Positions 1-6,922 of a stretch of DNA of 12,687 nucleotides are shown here, one piece after another. The stretch is from Ruminococcaceae bacterium UBA1244 (GTDB lineage Bacteria; Bacillota; Clostridia; Oscillospirales; Acutalibacteraceae). The DNA is taken from NCBI GenBank assembly GCA_002308635.1, contig DBWG01000030.1, forward strand, positions 301 to 12,987. The letters run 5' to 3'. Numbering within the stretch: the stretch's first letter is position 1; each line of letters begins with the position of its first letter. The position numbers and the translations under genes are program-made. The notes under the pieces were generated by a model. It was given only the letters and a program-made list of their open reading frames with translations, made no database searches and was not told where the DNA came from.

Positions 1-430
1 CCTTCTGATAGGAGAGTGTTTCGATCTCCACATTTTCGGACACCATATATGCGGAATAGAATCCGAGACCGAAATGACCGATAATACCTGTTTCTGCGTC
101 AGTCTGATCCTTGTATTTTTCAAGGAACTCCTGTGCGCCGGAAAAAGCTATCTGAGCGATATACTTTTCGACCTCTTCTTCAGTCATGCCGATACCGTTA
201 TCCTTAACGGTAAGGGTTTTTGCGTCCTTGTCGAGAATAATGTCGATTCTCGGCTTTGAACCGTCATTTTCGGCTTCGCCTATCTGACAAAGGCTCTGAT
301 ACTTCTTTATCGCATCGCAGGCATTTGCCACGATCTCACGGATAAAGATATCCTTGTCGGAATAGAGCCACTTTTTGATTATCGGAAAAAGATTTTCCGA
401 ATCCACCTTGATCTGACCTTCTCTTTTCAT
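1..430 (-). CDS. htpG: Molecular chaperone HtpG (Hsp90), N-terminal part, cut by window edge
   Basis: Bacterial Hsp90, a cytoplasmic ATP-dependent chaperone. Only the first 143 codons lie in the window; the frame is open to position 1, so the gene continues past the left edge. Translating the complement from ATG at 430 gives the GHKL ATPase domain: helix with Glu32 and Asn36 (IREIVANACDAI), the ATP-binding DNGIGMT box at residues 77-83 (Asp77 contacts adenine in the family), and the glycine-rich lid motif GHFGLGFYSAYMV at 118-130. The start is supported by a strong AGGAGG about 10 nt upstream (441-446 on the plus strand). It lies 191 bp downstream of ftsK in the same direction; the gap is filled by repeats, so co-transcription is uncertain. 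I see no CIRCE operator (the HrcA site) in the gap. Identity is very sure. Confidence 0.96.
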   Translation of the reverse strand, partial: MKREGQIKVDSENLFPIIKKWLYSDKDIFIREIVANACDAIKKYQSLCQIGEAENDGSKPRIDIILDKDAKTLTVKDNGIGMTEEEVEKYIAQIAFSGAQEFLEKYKDQTDAETGIIGHFGLGFYSAYMVSENVEIETLSYQK

Positions 431-455
431 CTTTTGTTTGCCTCCTATATTTTCA

Positions 456-484
456 GTGTGGAGTTATGAGTGTGGAGTGTGGAG
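456..484. repeat. 7-bp tandem repeat array (GTGTGGA type)
   Basis: Four consecutive heptads on the plus strand: GTGTGGA, GTTATGA (degenerate), GTGTGGA, GTGTGGA. The array lies 25 bp upstream of the htpG start. The same unit recurs, inverted, at 592-621 and, in this orientation, at 12200-12220. Confidence 0.85.
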
Positions 485-591
485 CTGCGGCACATTTTTC
501 GCACGGCGAAAAATGAAATATAATAATTTCAACAGCCTATATTCTTATCTGAGCGTGAATCTTACTATATTTACGCAGAGCGTGACCATAA

Positions 592-621
592 ACTCCACAC
601 TCCACTCTTCACACTCCACAC
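592..621. repeat. 7-bp tandem repeat array (TCCACAC type, inverted copy)
   Basis: Four heptads in plus-strand reading: TCCACAC, TCCACTC, TTCACAC, TCCACAC (594-621, with a partial unit before). The array abuts the ftsK stop codon (622-624 on the complement). It is the reverse complement of the unit at 456-484. Confidence 0.85.
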
Positions 622-3510
622 TTATTTTTGCATATTTCTTTCAAGCCACTGCTGGTAGGTCATGAGGACCTGACGGGGTTTTGATCCTTCATGCGGTCCG
701 ACAATGCCCATTTGTTCCATCTCGTCAATAAGTCTGCCTGCTCTTGCATAGCCTAAGCGCAGTCTTCTCTGGAGAAGTGAGGTTGAAGCCTGTCCGGCCT
801 CAATAACACACTGTATCGCCTGTTCCATAACAGGGTCAACGTCATCGTCGCCGGCATCGTTCGGTCTCTGTTCCTTGTCGGGAAGAGCGCTGTGTTCGAT
901 CTGGTCTATAACATCGGCATCGTATTCAACGACCTTGTTGTGCTTGATGAAGTTTATGATATTTTCGATCTCCTGATCGTCAACAAAACAGCCCTGCACA
1001 CGCATAGCTTTTGTTGTGCCTATCGGTGAATAGAGCATATCGCCTCGTCCCAAAAGCTTTTCGGCACCGCCTGTATCAAGTATTGTTCGTGAGTCGATAT
1101 TTGTCTTTACTGCAAAGGCGATACGGCTTGGAACGTTTGCCTTGATAAGTCCTGTGATAACATCGACGGAAGGACGCTGAGTCGCAATAACGAGGTGCAT
1201 ACCTGCTGCACGGGCCATCTGTGCAAGACGGCAGATAGATTCTTCGACCTCATTTGGTGCCGCCATCATAAGGTCGGCAAGCTCATCAATTATAATGACT
1301 ATCTGAGGCATCTTTTTGAGCTTTTGTATCTCCTTTGGCTGTGTGCCGGAGTTTTTGATCTCCGCCTGAGCCTGAGCGAGCATTTCGTCTTCTTCAAATG
1401 TTCTTTCATTGTCGTCGCTGTAGTTTTCGGACGGTTCGGTGTTCTGTTTGTCAACGAGACGGTTATAGCTGTGCATATCCCTGACGTTGAACTCTGCAAA
1501 GGTCTTGTATCTTTCGAGCATCTCGTTTACAGCCCAGTTGAGAGCGCCAGCTGCTTTTCGAGGGTCGGTCACTACAGGGACAAGAAGGTGCGGGATACCG
1601 TTATAAACGCCAAGCTCAACCACCTTCGGGTCTATGAGTATGAACTTTACTTCATCGGGGTCGGCCTTATAGAGCAGGCTCACGAGCATGGAGTTGATAC
1701 ATACGGATTTACCTGAACCGGTAGAACCGGCAATAAGAAGATGGGGCATTCTGCTGAGGTCGGCAAGCATTATTTTTCCGGTGATATCCTTTCCGAGAAC
1801 AACGGTCAGCTTGCTTTTGGCGTTCTGGAATTCGTTTGACTCAACAAGCTCCCTCATTTTGACAGTGCTTACTATCCTGTTCGGCACTTCGACACCAACG
1901 GCATTTTTTCCGGGGATTGGAGCTTCTATTCTTACGCCGGTGGCTGCAAGGTTCATGGCAATGTCATCGGCGAGGTTTGTTATCTTGCTGATCTTCACGC
2001 CTGCTGCGGGCTGAAGCTCATATCTTGTAACGGAAGGGCCGCGGCAGATATTGGTGATGGTAGTCTGTACGCCGAAGCTTTTGAGTGTATCGACAAGTTT
2101 TGAAGCGGTATGGTGCAGTTCCTGAGATACATCGCTGCCGGATTCTTCCGGCTGAGATTCAAGAAGAGTGAATGGCGGTTTCAGATATGCAGGTACTTCT
2201 GTTTCGTCTGTATTATTGTCCGACCTGCCAAGCTCAGACGGACGCACCTTGTCGTTTTCGGCAGTTTTACGTTCATTTGTCTGATCGTGAACATTTTTTG
2301 AAACTGCGGGGGATGACCCTGTCTGAGCGGCGGAAACACCGTTAATAATAGAATTGGTATCCTGTCTGTGTGCTTCCTCGCCTTTTTTGAGCAGGGCAGC
2401 GATATCAATTGTCTCGTCATCAATGTCAATGCCGTCATCAAAGAAATCATCCATATCTGTTGATGCAGGAGCAGCGGTATTGTCTGTTTCCGGCATCGGA
2501 ACGGGTTCAGGATCTTTGCGTGTCGTTGCGGGACTTGTATCAGGAATAACAGATGAAATATCAGGCGATTCGGTGGGAATACCGGCATTTTCCGGAAGCT
2601 GGGGTCCGGCGGGTTTTGGCGGCCGTGTTTTTTTGACGTTATATGGGGAAGATGTATCCGGTTCATAGATCGGCATTTTGTCGATGCGTTTCATAGTCCG
2701 GCTTTCAGCCTTGTGTTTTTTTGCGCTGACTTTTGCATCGACTTTTCGTTTGACGTTTGCCTCACGGATTTTTCTGCGGCTTTCGGCGTTTATCTTTATC
2801 TCTTCCTCACGAACTTTTGTTCTGATCTCTTTGTGTTCGCTGATCTTTTCATTGACCGGTTCCTTGAGCCTGTCGATCACGTTCATAAACAGGGCTTCAA
2901 AGGACATATAGACAAAGAACATCAGTATGAGCAGAGCCACAAGACCTCCGGCGACCGAACCTAAAAACCTTGCAAGCGGGATGCCGAGCACACCGCCAAT
3001 AAATCCTGTTCCGTTATGATCTTTCGCCTCGTTAAAGCAGTTCATAAGCTCAGTGCCGTAGTCACCGACCTCCATTCCATCCGAACCGAAGGCGAATATC
3101 ATGGAAGCAAGCATCACTACAGTTCCCGAGAAGAAAAATACCTTCAGCGAGAATCGGTATGTAGACTTTGTTCTGAACATCTGACAGGCACAGTAGAATA
3201 TTATCAGCGGGACAAAAAAACCGAGATAGCCGAAAAGTCCCCAAAAAGATTCATAAAGAGCCTTCCAGACCTTTTCGCCTTCCATAAAAAACAGCATTGC
3301 AGTTATGAAGGCGAGACCCAAAAGCACAATGCCTTTTATAAAGCGTTCTCTTTTAGGGTTTGTATCCGGAGTGCGGGCGGTGCTTTTCGGCGGCGGTATA
3401 TTTTTTCCTGCGGCAGTTTTTTTGTTGGACGCAGGTTTTTTGTTTGAAGCAGTATTTGTTTTTTTATGCTGAGCCGGGCGTCTGGCCGCAGCCTGTTTTT
3501 TTACTGCCAT
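622..3510 (-). CDS. ftsK: DNA translocase FtsK/SpoIIIE
   Basis: Septal, membrane-anchored dsDNA motor that moves chromosome ends during division, or into the forespore in sporulating relatives. The 962-aa product starts with a basic Lys/Ala-rich tail (1-55), followed by about four membrane segments (roughly 58-76, 92-112, 124-142, 185-205). Next are a charged stretch (215-275) that may be coiled-coil, and a long Pro/Asp/Thr-rich linker to about 440. The motor follows: Walker A GSTGSGKS at 595-602, Walker B IVIIIDELAD at 737-746, ATQRPSVDVITG at 776-787. The winged-helix gamma domain, which reads KOPS/SRS-type sequences in the family, spans 890-955. An acidic insertion of about 30-40 residues (roughly 688-730) sits before Walker B. 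GGAGGTG lies 8-10 nt before the ATG. uppP ends 35 bp upstream. FtsK versus SpoIIIE naming cannot be settled from sequence alone. Confidence 0.96.
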   Translation of the reverse strand: MAVKKQAAARRPAQHKKTNTASNKKPASNKKTAAGKNIPPPKSTARTPDTNPKRERFIKGIVLLGLAFITAMLFFMEGEKVWKALYESFWGLFGYLGFFVPLIIFYCACQMFRTKSTYRFSLKVFFFSGTVVMLASMIFAFGSDGMEVGDYGTELMNCFNEAKDHNGTGFIGGVLGIPLARFLGSVAGGLVALLILMFFVYMSFEALFMNVIDRLKEPVNEKISEHKEIRTKVREEEIKINAESRRKIREANVKRKVDAKVSAKKHKAESRTMKRIDKMPIYEPDTSSPYNVKKTRPPKPAGPQLPENAGIPTESPDISSVIPDTSPATTRKDPEPVPMPETDNTAAPASTDMDDFFDDGIDIDDETIDIAALLKKGEEAHRQDTNSIINGVSAAQTGSSPAVSKNVHDQTNERKTAENDKVRPSELGRSDNNTDETEVPAYLKPPFTLLESQPEESGSDVSQELHHTASKLVDTLKSFGVQTTITNICRGPSVTRYELQPAAGVKISKITNLADDIAMNLAATGVRIEAPIPGKNAVGVEVPNRIVSTVKMRELVESNEFQNAKSKLTVVLGKDITGKIMLADLSRMPHLLIAGSTGSGKSVCINSMLVSLLYKADPDEVKFILIDPKVVELGVYNGIPHLLVPVVTDPRKAAGALNWAVNEMLERYKTFAEFNVRDMHSYNRLVDKQNTEPSENYSDDNERTFEEDEMLAQAQAEIKNSGTQPKEIQKLKKMPQIVIIIDELADLMMAAPNEVEESICRLAQMARAAGMHLVIATQRPSVDVITGLIKANVPSRIAFAVKTNIDSRTILDTGGAEKLLGRGDMLYSPIGTTKAMRVQGCFVDDQEIENIINFIKHNKVVEYDADVIDQIEHSALPDKEQRPNDAGDDDVDPVMEQAIQCVIEAGQASTSLLQRRLRLGYARAGRLIDEMEQMGIVGPHEGSKPRQVLMTYQQWLERNMQK

Positions 3511-3545
3511 TTGAACTTACACCTCCATAGGCAGGGGAACTGATG

Positions 3546-4487
3546 TCAGAAATTAAGCGGCTCCTGAGTGAAGAGATTTGTTCCCTGAGAAAGCTCGATA
3601 ATGCTGACTAAAAGAATACTCATACCGATAATTGCGGTATAGGCAATAAATATATACATTCTGTCGGTCCTTAACAGCCACTTGAACAGCTTTATTGCAA
3701 TGAAGCCCACAACAGCGGCAAAGACCATTCCCACGAGGATATACAGGAAGTTTATATTTCCCGTACCTTCTTCTGTCAGGACATCCTTTGTTTCAAGGAG
3801 TGCAGCCGCAACTATTGCAGGAGTGCCGAGCAGGAAGGAATAATCAAGGGCGTTCTGTTTGTTGATGCCCCTGAGCTGGCTTGCGCCGAGTGTTGAGCCT
3901 GAGCGTGAAAGTCCCGGAAAAATCGCCGCTACGCACTGAGTAAGACCGACGACAATCGCATCGGCTATAGTATATCTGCGGCGGTATTTTTTGCGGAGTT
4001 TTTTTCCGTTGACGACCTTGACGACCGGCTGGCGCTTTTTTCCTCCGAAAAACAGAAGCAGGCTTGTGGCGATGAGAGCGAGACCGACAACAAAGAAATA
4101 GCCGTCATGTGCGAACTTGTCCGCAAGGTCCTTTATTTTCATATCCGTTCCGGGTATCGGCAGGAACAGCAGGAACAGCGGTACAAGGCCAATGATTATC
4201 ATAAAAGCCATGTTTTCTTCATCGGTAAGCTCCTTCAGTTTGAACTTGCCGGTAAATATCTTTTTAAAAAGGCTGACAAGTGAAGCAAAGAGCTTGATTA
4301 TAAGCTTGAAATATACGGCAATAACAGCCGCAAGCGTACCGATATGGAGCATGACCGAAAAGAAAAGGTTGTTTTCGTTCATGCCGGAAATATGCTGATA
4401 TATAGTAAGGTGGCCGCTGCTTGACACAGGAAGGAATTCCGTCAAGCCCTGGAGTATGCCCTGAAAGGCAGCGTCAAAAATATTCAT
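3546..4487 (-). CDS. uppP: Undecaprenyl-diphosphate phosphatase (UppP/BacA family)
   Basis: Integral membrane phosphatase that converts undecaprenyl-PP to undecaprenyl-P, recycling the lipid carrier for peptidoglycan synthesis; excess activity gives bacitracin resistance in the family. Family motifs are clear: QGLTEFLPVSSSGHL at 13-27, matching the (E/Q)xxxE motif with Gln13 and Glu17, and PGLSRSGST at 191-199 with the key Arg195. Many hydrophobic segments span the protein. At 313 aa it is longer than the usual 265-280. The extra length includes a segment around 70-92 and a very basic loop at 149-172 (KKRQPVVKVVNGKKLRKKYRRR). I chose ATG 4487 rather than the in-frame ATG at 4520, because GGAGGT lies 6 nt before 4487 and the UppP homology starts there; the longer version would also overlap tepA. 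Spacing is 40 bp to tepA and 35 bp to ftsK. Confidence 0.95.
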   Translation of the reverse strand: MNIFDAAFQGILQGLTEFLPVSSSGHLTIYQHISGMNENNLFFSVMLHIGTLAAVIAVYFKLIIKLFASLVSLFKKIFTGKFKLKELTDEENMAFMIIIGLVPLFLLFLPIPGTDMKIKDLADKFAHDGYFFVVGLALIATSLLLFFGGKKRQPVVKVVNGKKLRKKYRRRYTIADAIVVGLTQCVAAIFPGLSRSGSTLGASQLRGINKQNALDYSFLLGTPAIVAAALLETKDVLTEEGTGNINFLYILVGMVFAAVVGFIAIKLFKWLLRTDRMYIFIAYTAIIGMSILLVSIIELSQGTNLFTQEPLNF

Positions 4488-4527
4488 TATGTACCTCCGA
4501 TTGGTCGTGCGGCAGAACATTCCGCCG

Positions 4528-5265
4528 CTATTTGTCTTTTTCTTTTTCCTCGTCTATCATTTCATAGAGAGCCGTTACGGCGTCGTTAAGAGTTCCCGTG
4601 CTGCCGATGATACCCTCTTTAACGGCAGATCCTCCGTCGAGGATAGAACCGATATCCATAACAAGCTCGCTCGTATTCAGTGCCAGTTCATTGTAACGTT
4701 CTGCGGAAATGCCGGAATGTGCGGTTACAAAATCGGTGATACGCTGCTGCATCCGCTGAAAGTATTCAAATGCCTGCGGAACGCCCAGCATAAGTCCGGT
4801 CATTCTGACGGGATGGATAGTCATTGTTGCGGAACGTGCGATGAACGACTTTTTTGCTGCGACTGCGATAGGAACGCCGATGGAATGTCCTCCGCCAAGA
4901 ACGAGCGAAACGACAGGCTTTGTCATTCCTGCCATAAGCTCGGCGATAGCAAGTCCTGCCTCAACGTCACCGCCGACGGTATTCAGTATCACGAGCAGTC
5001 CCTGTATATCACAGCTTTGTTCGGCAGCGATAAGCTGCGGTATGATGTGTTCATATTTTGTGGTCTTGCTGCGAGGGGATAGTATATAGTGTCCTTCGAT
5101 CTGACCGATAATAGTCATGCACTGTATAACATATTTGCCGTTGTCCGAGATCAGCGAGCCTGTTCCGAAAATACTTTCCTGTTCTCTGTCGGAAACAGGA
5201 AAGCTTTCATCGGACGGTTCATCATTTTCAGGTTCACGGCAGGGATAAGCTTCGTTGTTGTCCAT
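4528..5265 (-). CDS. tepA: ClpP-like serine protease, TepA (YmfB) family
   Basis: 245-aa ClpP-superfamily protease of the type called translocation-enhancing protein TepA in Bacillus, a peptidase thought to act at the inner face of the membrane. Visible features are an acidic, unstructured N-terminus (1-35) and the ClpP-like strand and oxyanion region LNTVGGDVEAG at 94-104. The nucleophile motif GGHSIG has Ser128, and TIHPV has the general base His151. Asp204 lies about where the ClpP catalytic Asp falls. The C-terminal tail is highly charged (EEKEKDK). There is no signal peptide. In Bacillus, tepA lies just upstream of spoIIIE with a small gene (ylzJ) between; here uppP is in that place and ftsK follows. 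ATG 5265 has GAGGAGG 7-8 nt upstream, and that site is inside a perfect stem (5273-5304). Function is inferred from family and synteny. Confidence 0.9.
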   Translation of the reverse strand: MDNNEAYPCREPENDEPSDESFPVSDREQESIFGTGSLISDNGKYVIQCMTIIGQIEGHYILSPRSKTTKYEHIIPQLIAAEQSCDIQGLLVILNTVGGDVEAGLAIAELMAGMTKPVVSLVLGGGHSIGVPIAVAAKKSFIARSATMTIHPVRMTGLMLGVPQAFEYFQRMQQRITDFVTAHSGISAERYNELALNTSELVMDIGSILDGGSAVKEGIIGSTGTLNDAVTALYEMIDEEKEKDK

Positions 5266-5272
5266 ATTGTAT

Positions 5273-5304
5273 GCCTCCTCAGCTTTAGTTTGAACAGAGG
5301 AGGC
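5273..5304 (-). promoter_or_regulatory. Stem-loop that masks the tepA ribosome binding site
   Basis: In the tepA mRNA (complement strand), GCCTCCTC (5304-5297) is perfectly complementary to GAGGAGGC (5280-5273), with a 16-nt loop between. The right arm is the tepA Shine-Dalgarno sequence itself, 7 nt before the ATG. An 8-bp GC-rich anti-Shine-Dalgarno stem should reduce translation unless it is opened. No T-run follows, so it is not a plausible terminator. The pairing is seen directly; regulation is inference. Confidence 0.6.
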
Positions 5305-5347
5305 GGAAAGTATACATAGGATATATATTCTGCTGTCCGGAAAAATA

Positions 5348-5737
5348 TCACAGCCTGAATTTTCTTTTGATAATACTGCACAGCCACGATACCGGCAGGG
5401 AAAGCAGTCCCCAGAGAATACTGTATGGAAGGCATATCTGTCCGCAGAAATTAAAGCGGCAGTCAGAATAATCCCAGACGCTCAGCTTCATGCGGAAATT
5501 GAATAGGAAGCCCGCAAAAAATTCGATGAATGTAATGACCGTGCTGCCGACACAGCACTTGATCCAGACGGAACACGAGCCAATGAACCCGAATATTTTG
5601 TACAGCACCGCAAAGCATATCCCGCCTGTGATTATCATTGACCAGTGGGTATATTTTCTCCATAATATTTCTGTCAGACCGTAGAGTATCCCTCCGACAG
5701 CAAAAAGCACGGAGCAGCATTTAAAATTCTTTTTCAT
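5348..5737 (-). CDS. Small membrane protein, putative ABC-transporter type IV (PF06541-like)
   Basis: 129-aa polytopic membrane protein with roughly four hydrophobic segments (about 6-24, 32-54, 60-80, 100-122) and a basic C-terminal tail (KRKFRL). The segment WDYSD at 88-92, followed by FNFCGQICLPYSILWG at 95-110, matches the conserved core I know from the 'putative ABC-transporter type IV' family (PF06541, CmpB-like). That is a membrane family common in Clostridia whose function is not established; no ATPase partner is present here. It is Cys-rich for a membrane protein (9 Cys). The start ATG 5737 has an AGGGTGAG-type ribosome site, and the ATG itself is inside a 9-bp inverted repeat (5735-5769). 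It lies 55 bp downstream of the SGNH hydrolase gene in the same direction. Family assignment is from memory of the motif; function is unknown. Confidence 0.75.
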   Translation of the reverse strand: MKKNFKCCSVLFAVGGILYGLTEILWRKYTHWSMIITGGICFAVLYKIFGFIGSCSVWIKCCVGSTVITFIEFFAGFLFNFRMKLSVWDYSDCRFNFCGQICLPYSILWGLLSLPVSWLCSIIKRKFRL

Positions 5738-5769
5738 ACAAACTCACCCTACGGTATATTGTTTGTATG
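5735..5769 (-). promoter_or_regulatory. Perfect 9-bp inverted repeat enclosing the ribosome site and covering the start codon
   Basis: On the plus strand CATACAAAC (5735-5743) and GTTTGTATG (5761-5769) are exact reverse complements separated by 17 bp. In the mRNA of the PF06541-like gene, the 3' arm contains the AUG (5737-5735) and the loop contains the AGGGUGAG ribosome site. It could be a translational control hairpin or a palindromic operator. The symmetry is seen directly; a role is inference. Confidence 0.5.
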
Positions 5770-5792
5770 GGAAGCGGTAATATGTCAGGAAA

Positions 5793-6911
5793 TTATTTTT
5801 TTCTGCGGGCTATGGTGACGACAAAGTGTGCTGCTATGCAGACAACAAGCACAGCCGCAATTCCGAAGACCACATAAACAACGGTCTGGCTGACGGGAGG
5901 TTCCTTTGTTCCGAGATTTTCTTTGTCAGAAGCTTCACTTGTTTCCTGTGATTCCTGTTTTTGGGAAGAGATCTCCTCCTCTGAACTGCTGCCTTTGTTT
6001 TCGTCTATTTTAAGTTCCTTTGAAATAAGCCTTGCGATCTCGCTGTGGCCTGTTTCGTTGGGATGGATATCGCCGCTCAGGATAAAAGTCACAAAGGGAT
6101 ATCTTCCGTCAAACAAATCAAGAAGGTCCACCGTATGTACAGAGCCGTCTTTTGTACTCTTTGAGAGAGCTACAGCTCTGTCACGCATATCGGAAAGTGT
6201 TTCCTGCAGCTTGTCAATGAGCTTGTTTCCGCTGATGATTGCACCGGGATTATACGGCGTCATAATAACTATATCGGCTTTTGAACCCGTGCTGCGGATA
6301 TATGATACCATTTCCCTGATATTTTCCTCACACTTATCCAGAGCCTGATTATATTTTTTTGAAGCGTTCTCATCGGTGCATTTTTCGATGAAATAGTCAA
6401 GCAGTTCCTTTACTTCGGGATCAGAATTTCCGGATACGAACACCGAGATAAGATTTGATGAATTCACCTTGCTCAAAGCGCCGCTGTATTTCTGAGCAAC
6501 TGTCGGATCGTCACTGAAAACGCCGTATATTGTTTCTTGGATAATATCTATTATCTCGTTAGCGCCGGCTGAGATGAGGATGTAATCCGAATCTTTGATC
6601 ACATCCGGACTGGCGTTTTTAATTGAATCAAGTATCTGTGAGCTTGTCCAGCCCGAATGGGAAAAGTTAAAGTAATCGACCTTTGGTTCTGCTCCCAGCT
6701 TTTCTGCAATTATGCTTGGAAAGCACTTTTTTGAGCGGTACAGGTCATCGCTGTCATAATCGTCAAGGCTGTAGCCTGCCGAAATGGAGTCGCCGAAAAC
6801 CGTAAGCTTTTTCTTTGCGCTGCCGGAGTTATCACCTTCGGCAAAAACGCAGAGGGAAGAGAGCATAAAAACGAGTACAGCAGAAAGCAGAAGATTTATT
6901 GCTTTTTTCAT
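5793..6911 (-). CDS. Secreted, membrane-anchored SGNH/GDSL-family hydrolase
   Basis: 372-aa esterase/lipase-type hydrolase predicted to act outside the cell. An N-terminal signal peptide (KK, then hydrophobic 5-22, likely cut after CVFA at about 24) leads into the SGNH fold. Block I is FGDSIS with nucleophile Ser42, and block II is SHSGWTS with Gly87. Block III is SAGANE with Asn118, and block V is GDIHPNETGH with Asp281 and His283. After about 300 comes a Ser/Glu/Gln-rich linker (305-340), then one membrane helix (about 343-366) and a basic stop (ARRKK). The enzyme is therefore tethered to the outer face by its C-terminus. The substrate cannot be read from sequence; acetyl groups on cell-wall or dietary polysaccharide are possible for such enzymes. 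Its AAGGAG ribosome site overlaps the stop codon of smsB (gap 11 nt), so it is very likely co-transcribed with the Fe-S genes. Confidence 0.9.
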   Translation of the reverse strand: MKKAINLLLSAVLVFMLSSLCVFAEGDNSGSAKKKLTVFGDSISAGYSLDDYDSDDLYRSKKCFPSIIAEKLGAEPKVDYFNFSHSGWTSSQILDSIKNASPDVIKDSDYILISAGANEIIDIIQETIYGVFSDDPTVAQKYSGALSKVNSSNLISVFVSGNSDPEVKELLDYFIEKCTDENASKKYNQALDKCEENIREMVSYIRSTGSKADIVIMTPYNPGAIISGNKLIDKLQETLSDMRDRAVALSKSTKDGSVHTVDLLDLFDGRYPFVTFILSGDIHPNETGHSEIARLISKELKIDENKGSSSEEEISSQKQESQETSEASDKENLGTKEPPVSQTVVYVVFGIAAVLVVCIAAHFVVTIARRKK

Positions 6912-6922
6912 AATAATTCTCC

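Larger units (their letters stand above)
456..621. repeat. Fold-back intergenic element bounded by inverted heptad arrays
   Basis: The ftsK-htpG gap is bounded by two heptad arrays in opposite orientation (GTGTGGA at 456-484; its complement TCCACAC at 592-621), so the ends can pair. The interior of about 107 bp carries a perfect 10-bp hairpin: CATTTTTCGC (493-502), loop ACG, GCGAAAAATG (506-515). A smaller inverted repeat, GAAAT/ATTTC, lies at 515-530. No T-tract follows the 10-bp hairpin on either strand, so it does not look like an intrinsic terminator. There is no coding potential worth calling. It may be a small non-autonomous mobile element, or simply two microsatellites that arose independently. 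Confidence 0.55.

Noticed and set aside
74..259. 61-codon plus-strand frame opposite htpG
   Set aside because: It is the antisense shadow of the htpG ATPase domain, whose motifs are unmistakable on the other strand.
493..515. 10-bp hairpin as a terminator for ftsK
   Set aside because: The stem is perfect but no T-run follows in the ftsK reading direction, so I list it only as part of the repeat element.
1195..1716. 173-codon plus-strand frame
   Set aside because: It is antisense to the FtsK motor domain with no family resemblance; the FtsK frame carries all motifs.
5309..5337. Possible tepA promoter with -10 TATACT (complement, 5314-5309)
   Set aside because: There is no acceptable -35 at 16-18 bp spacing, and a start there would fall inside the ribosome-site hairpin. 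Read-through from the upstream genes is at least as likely.
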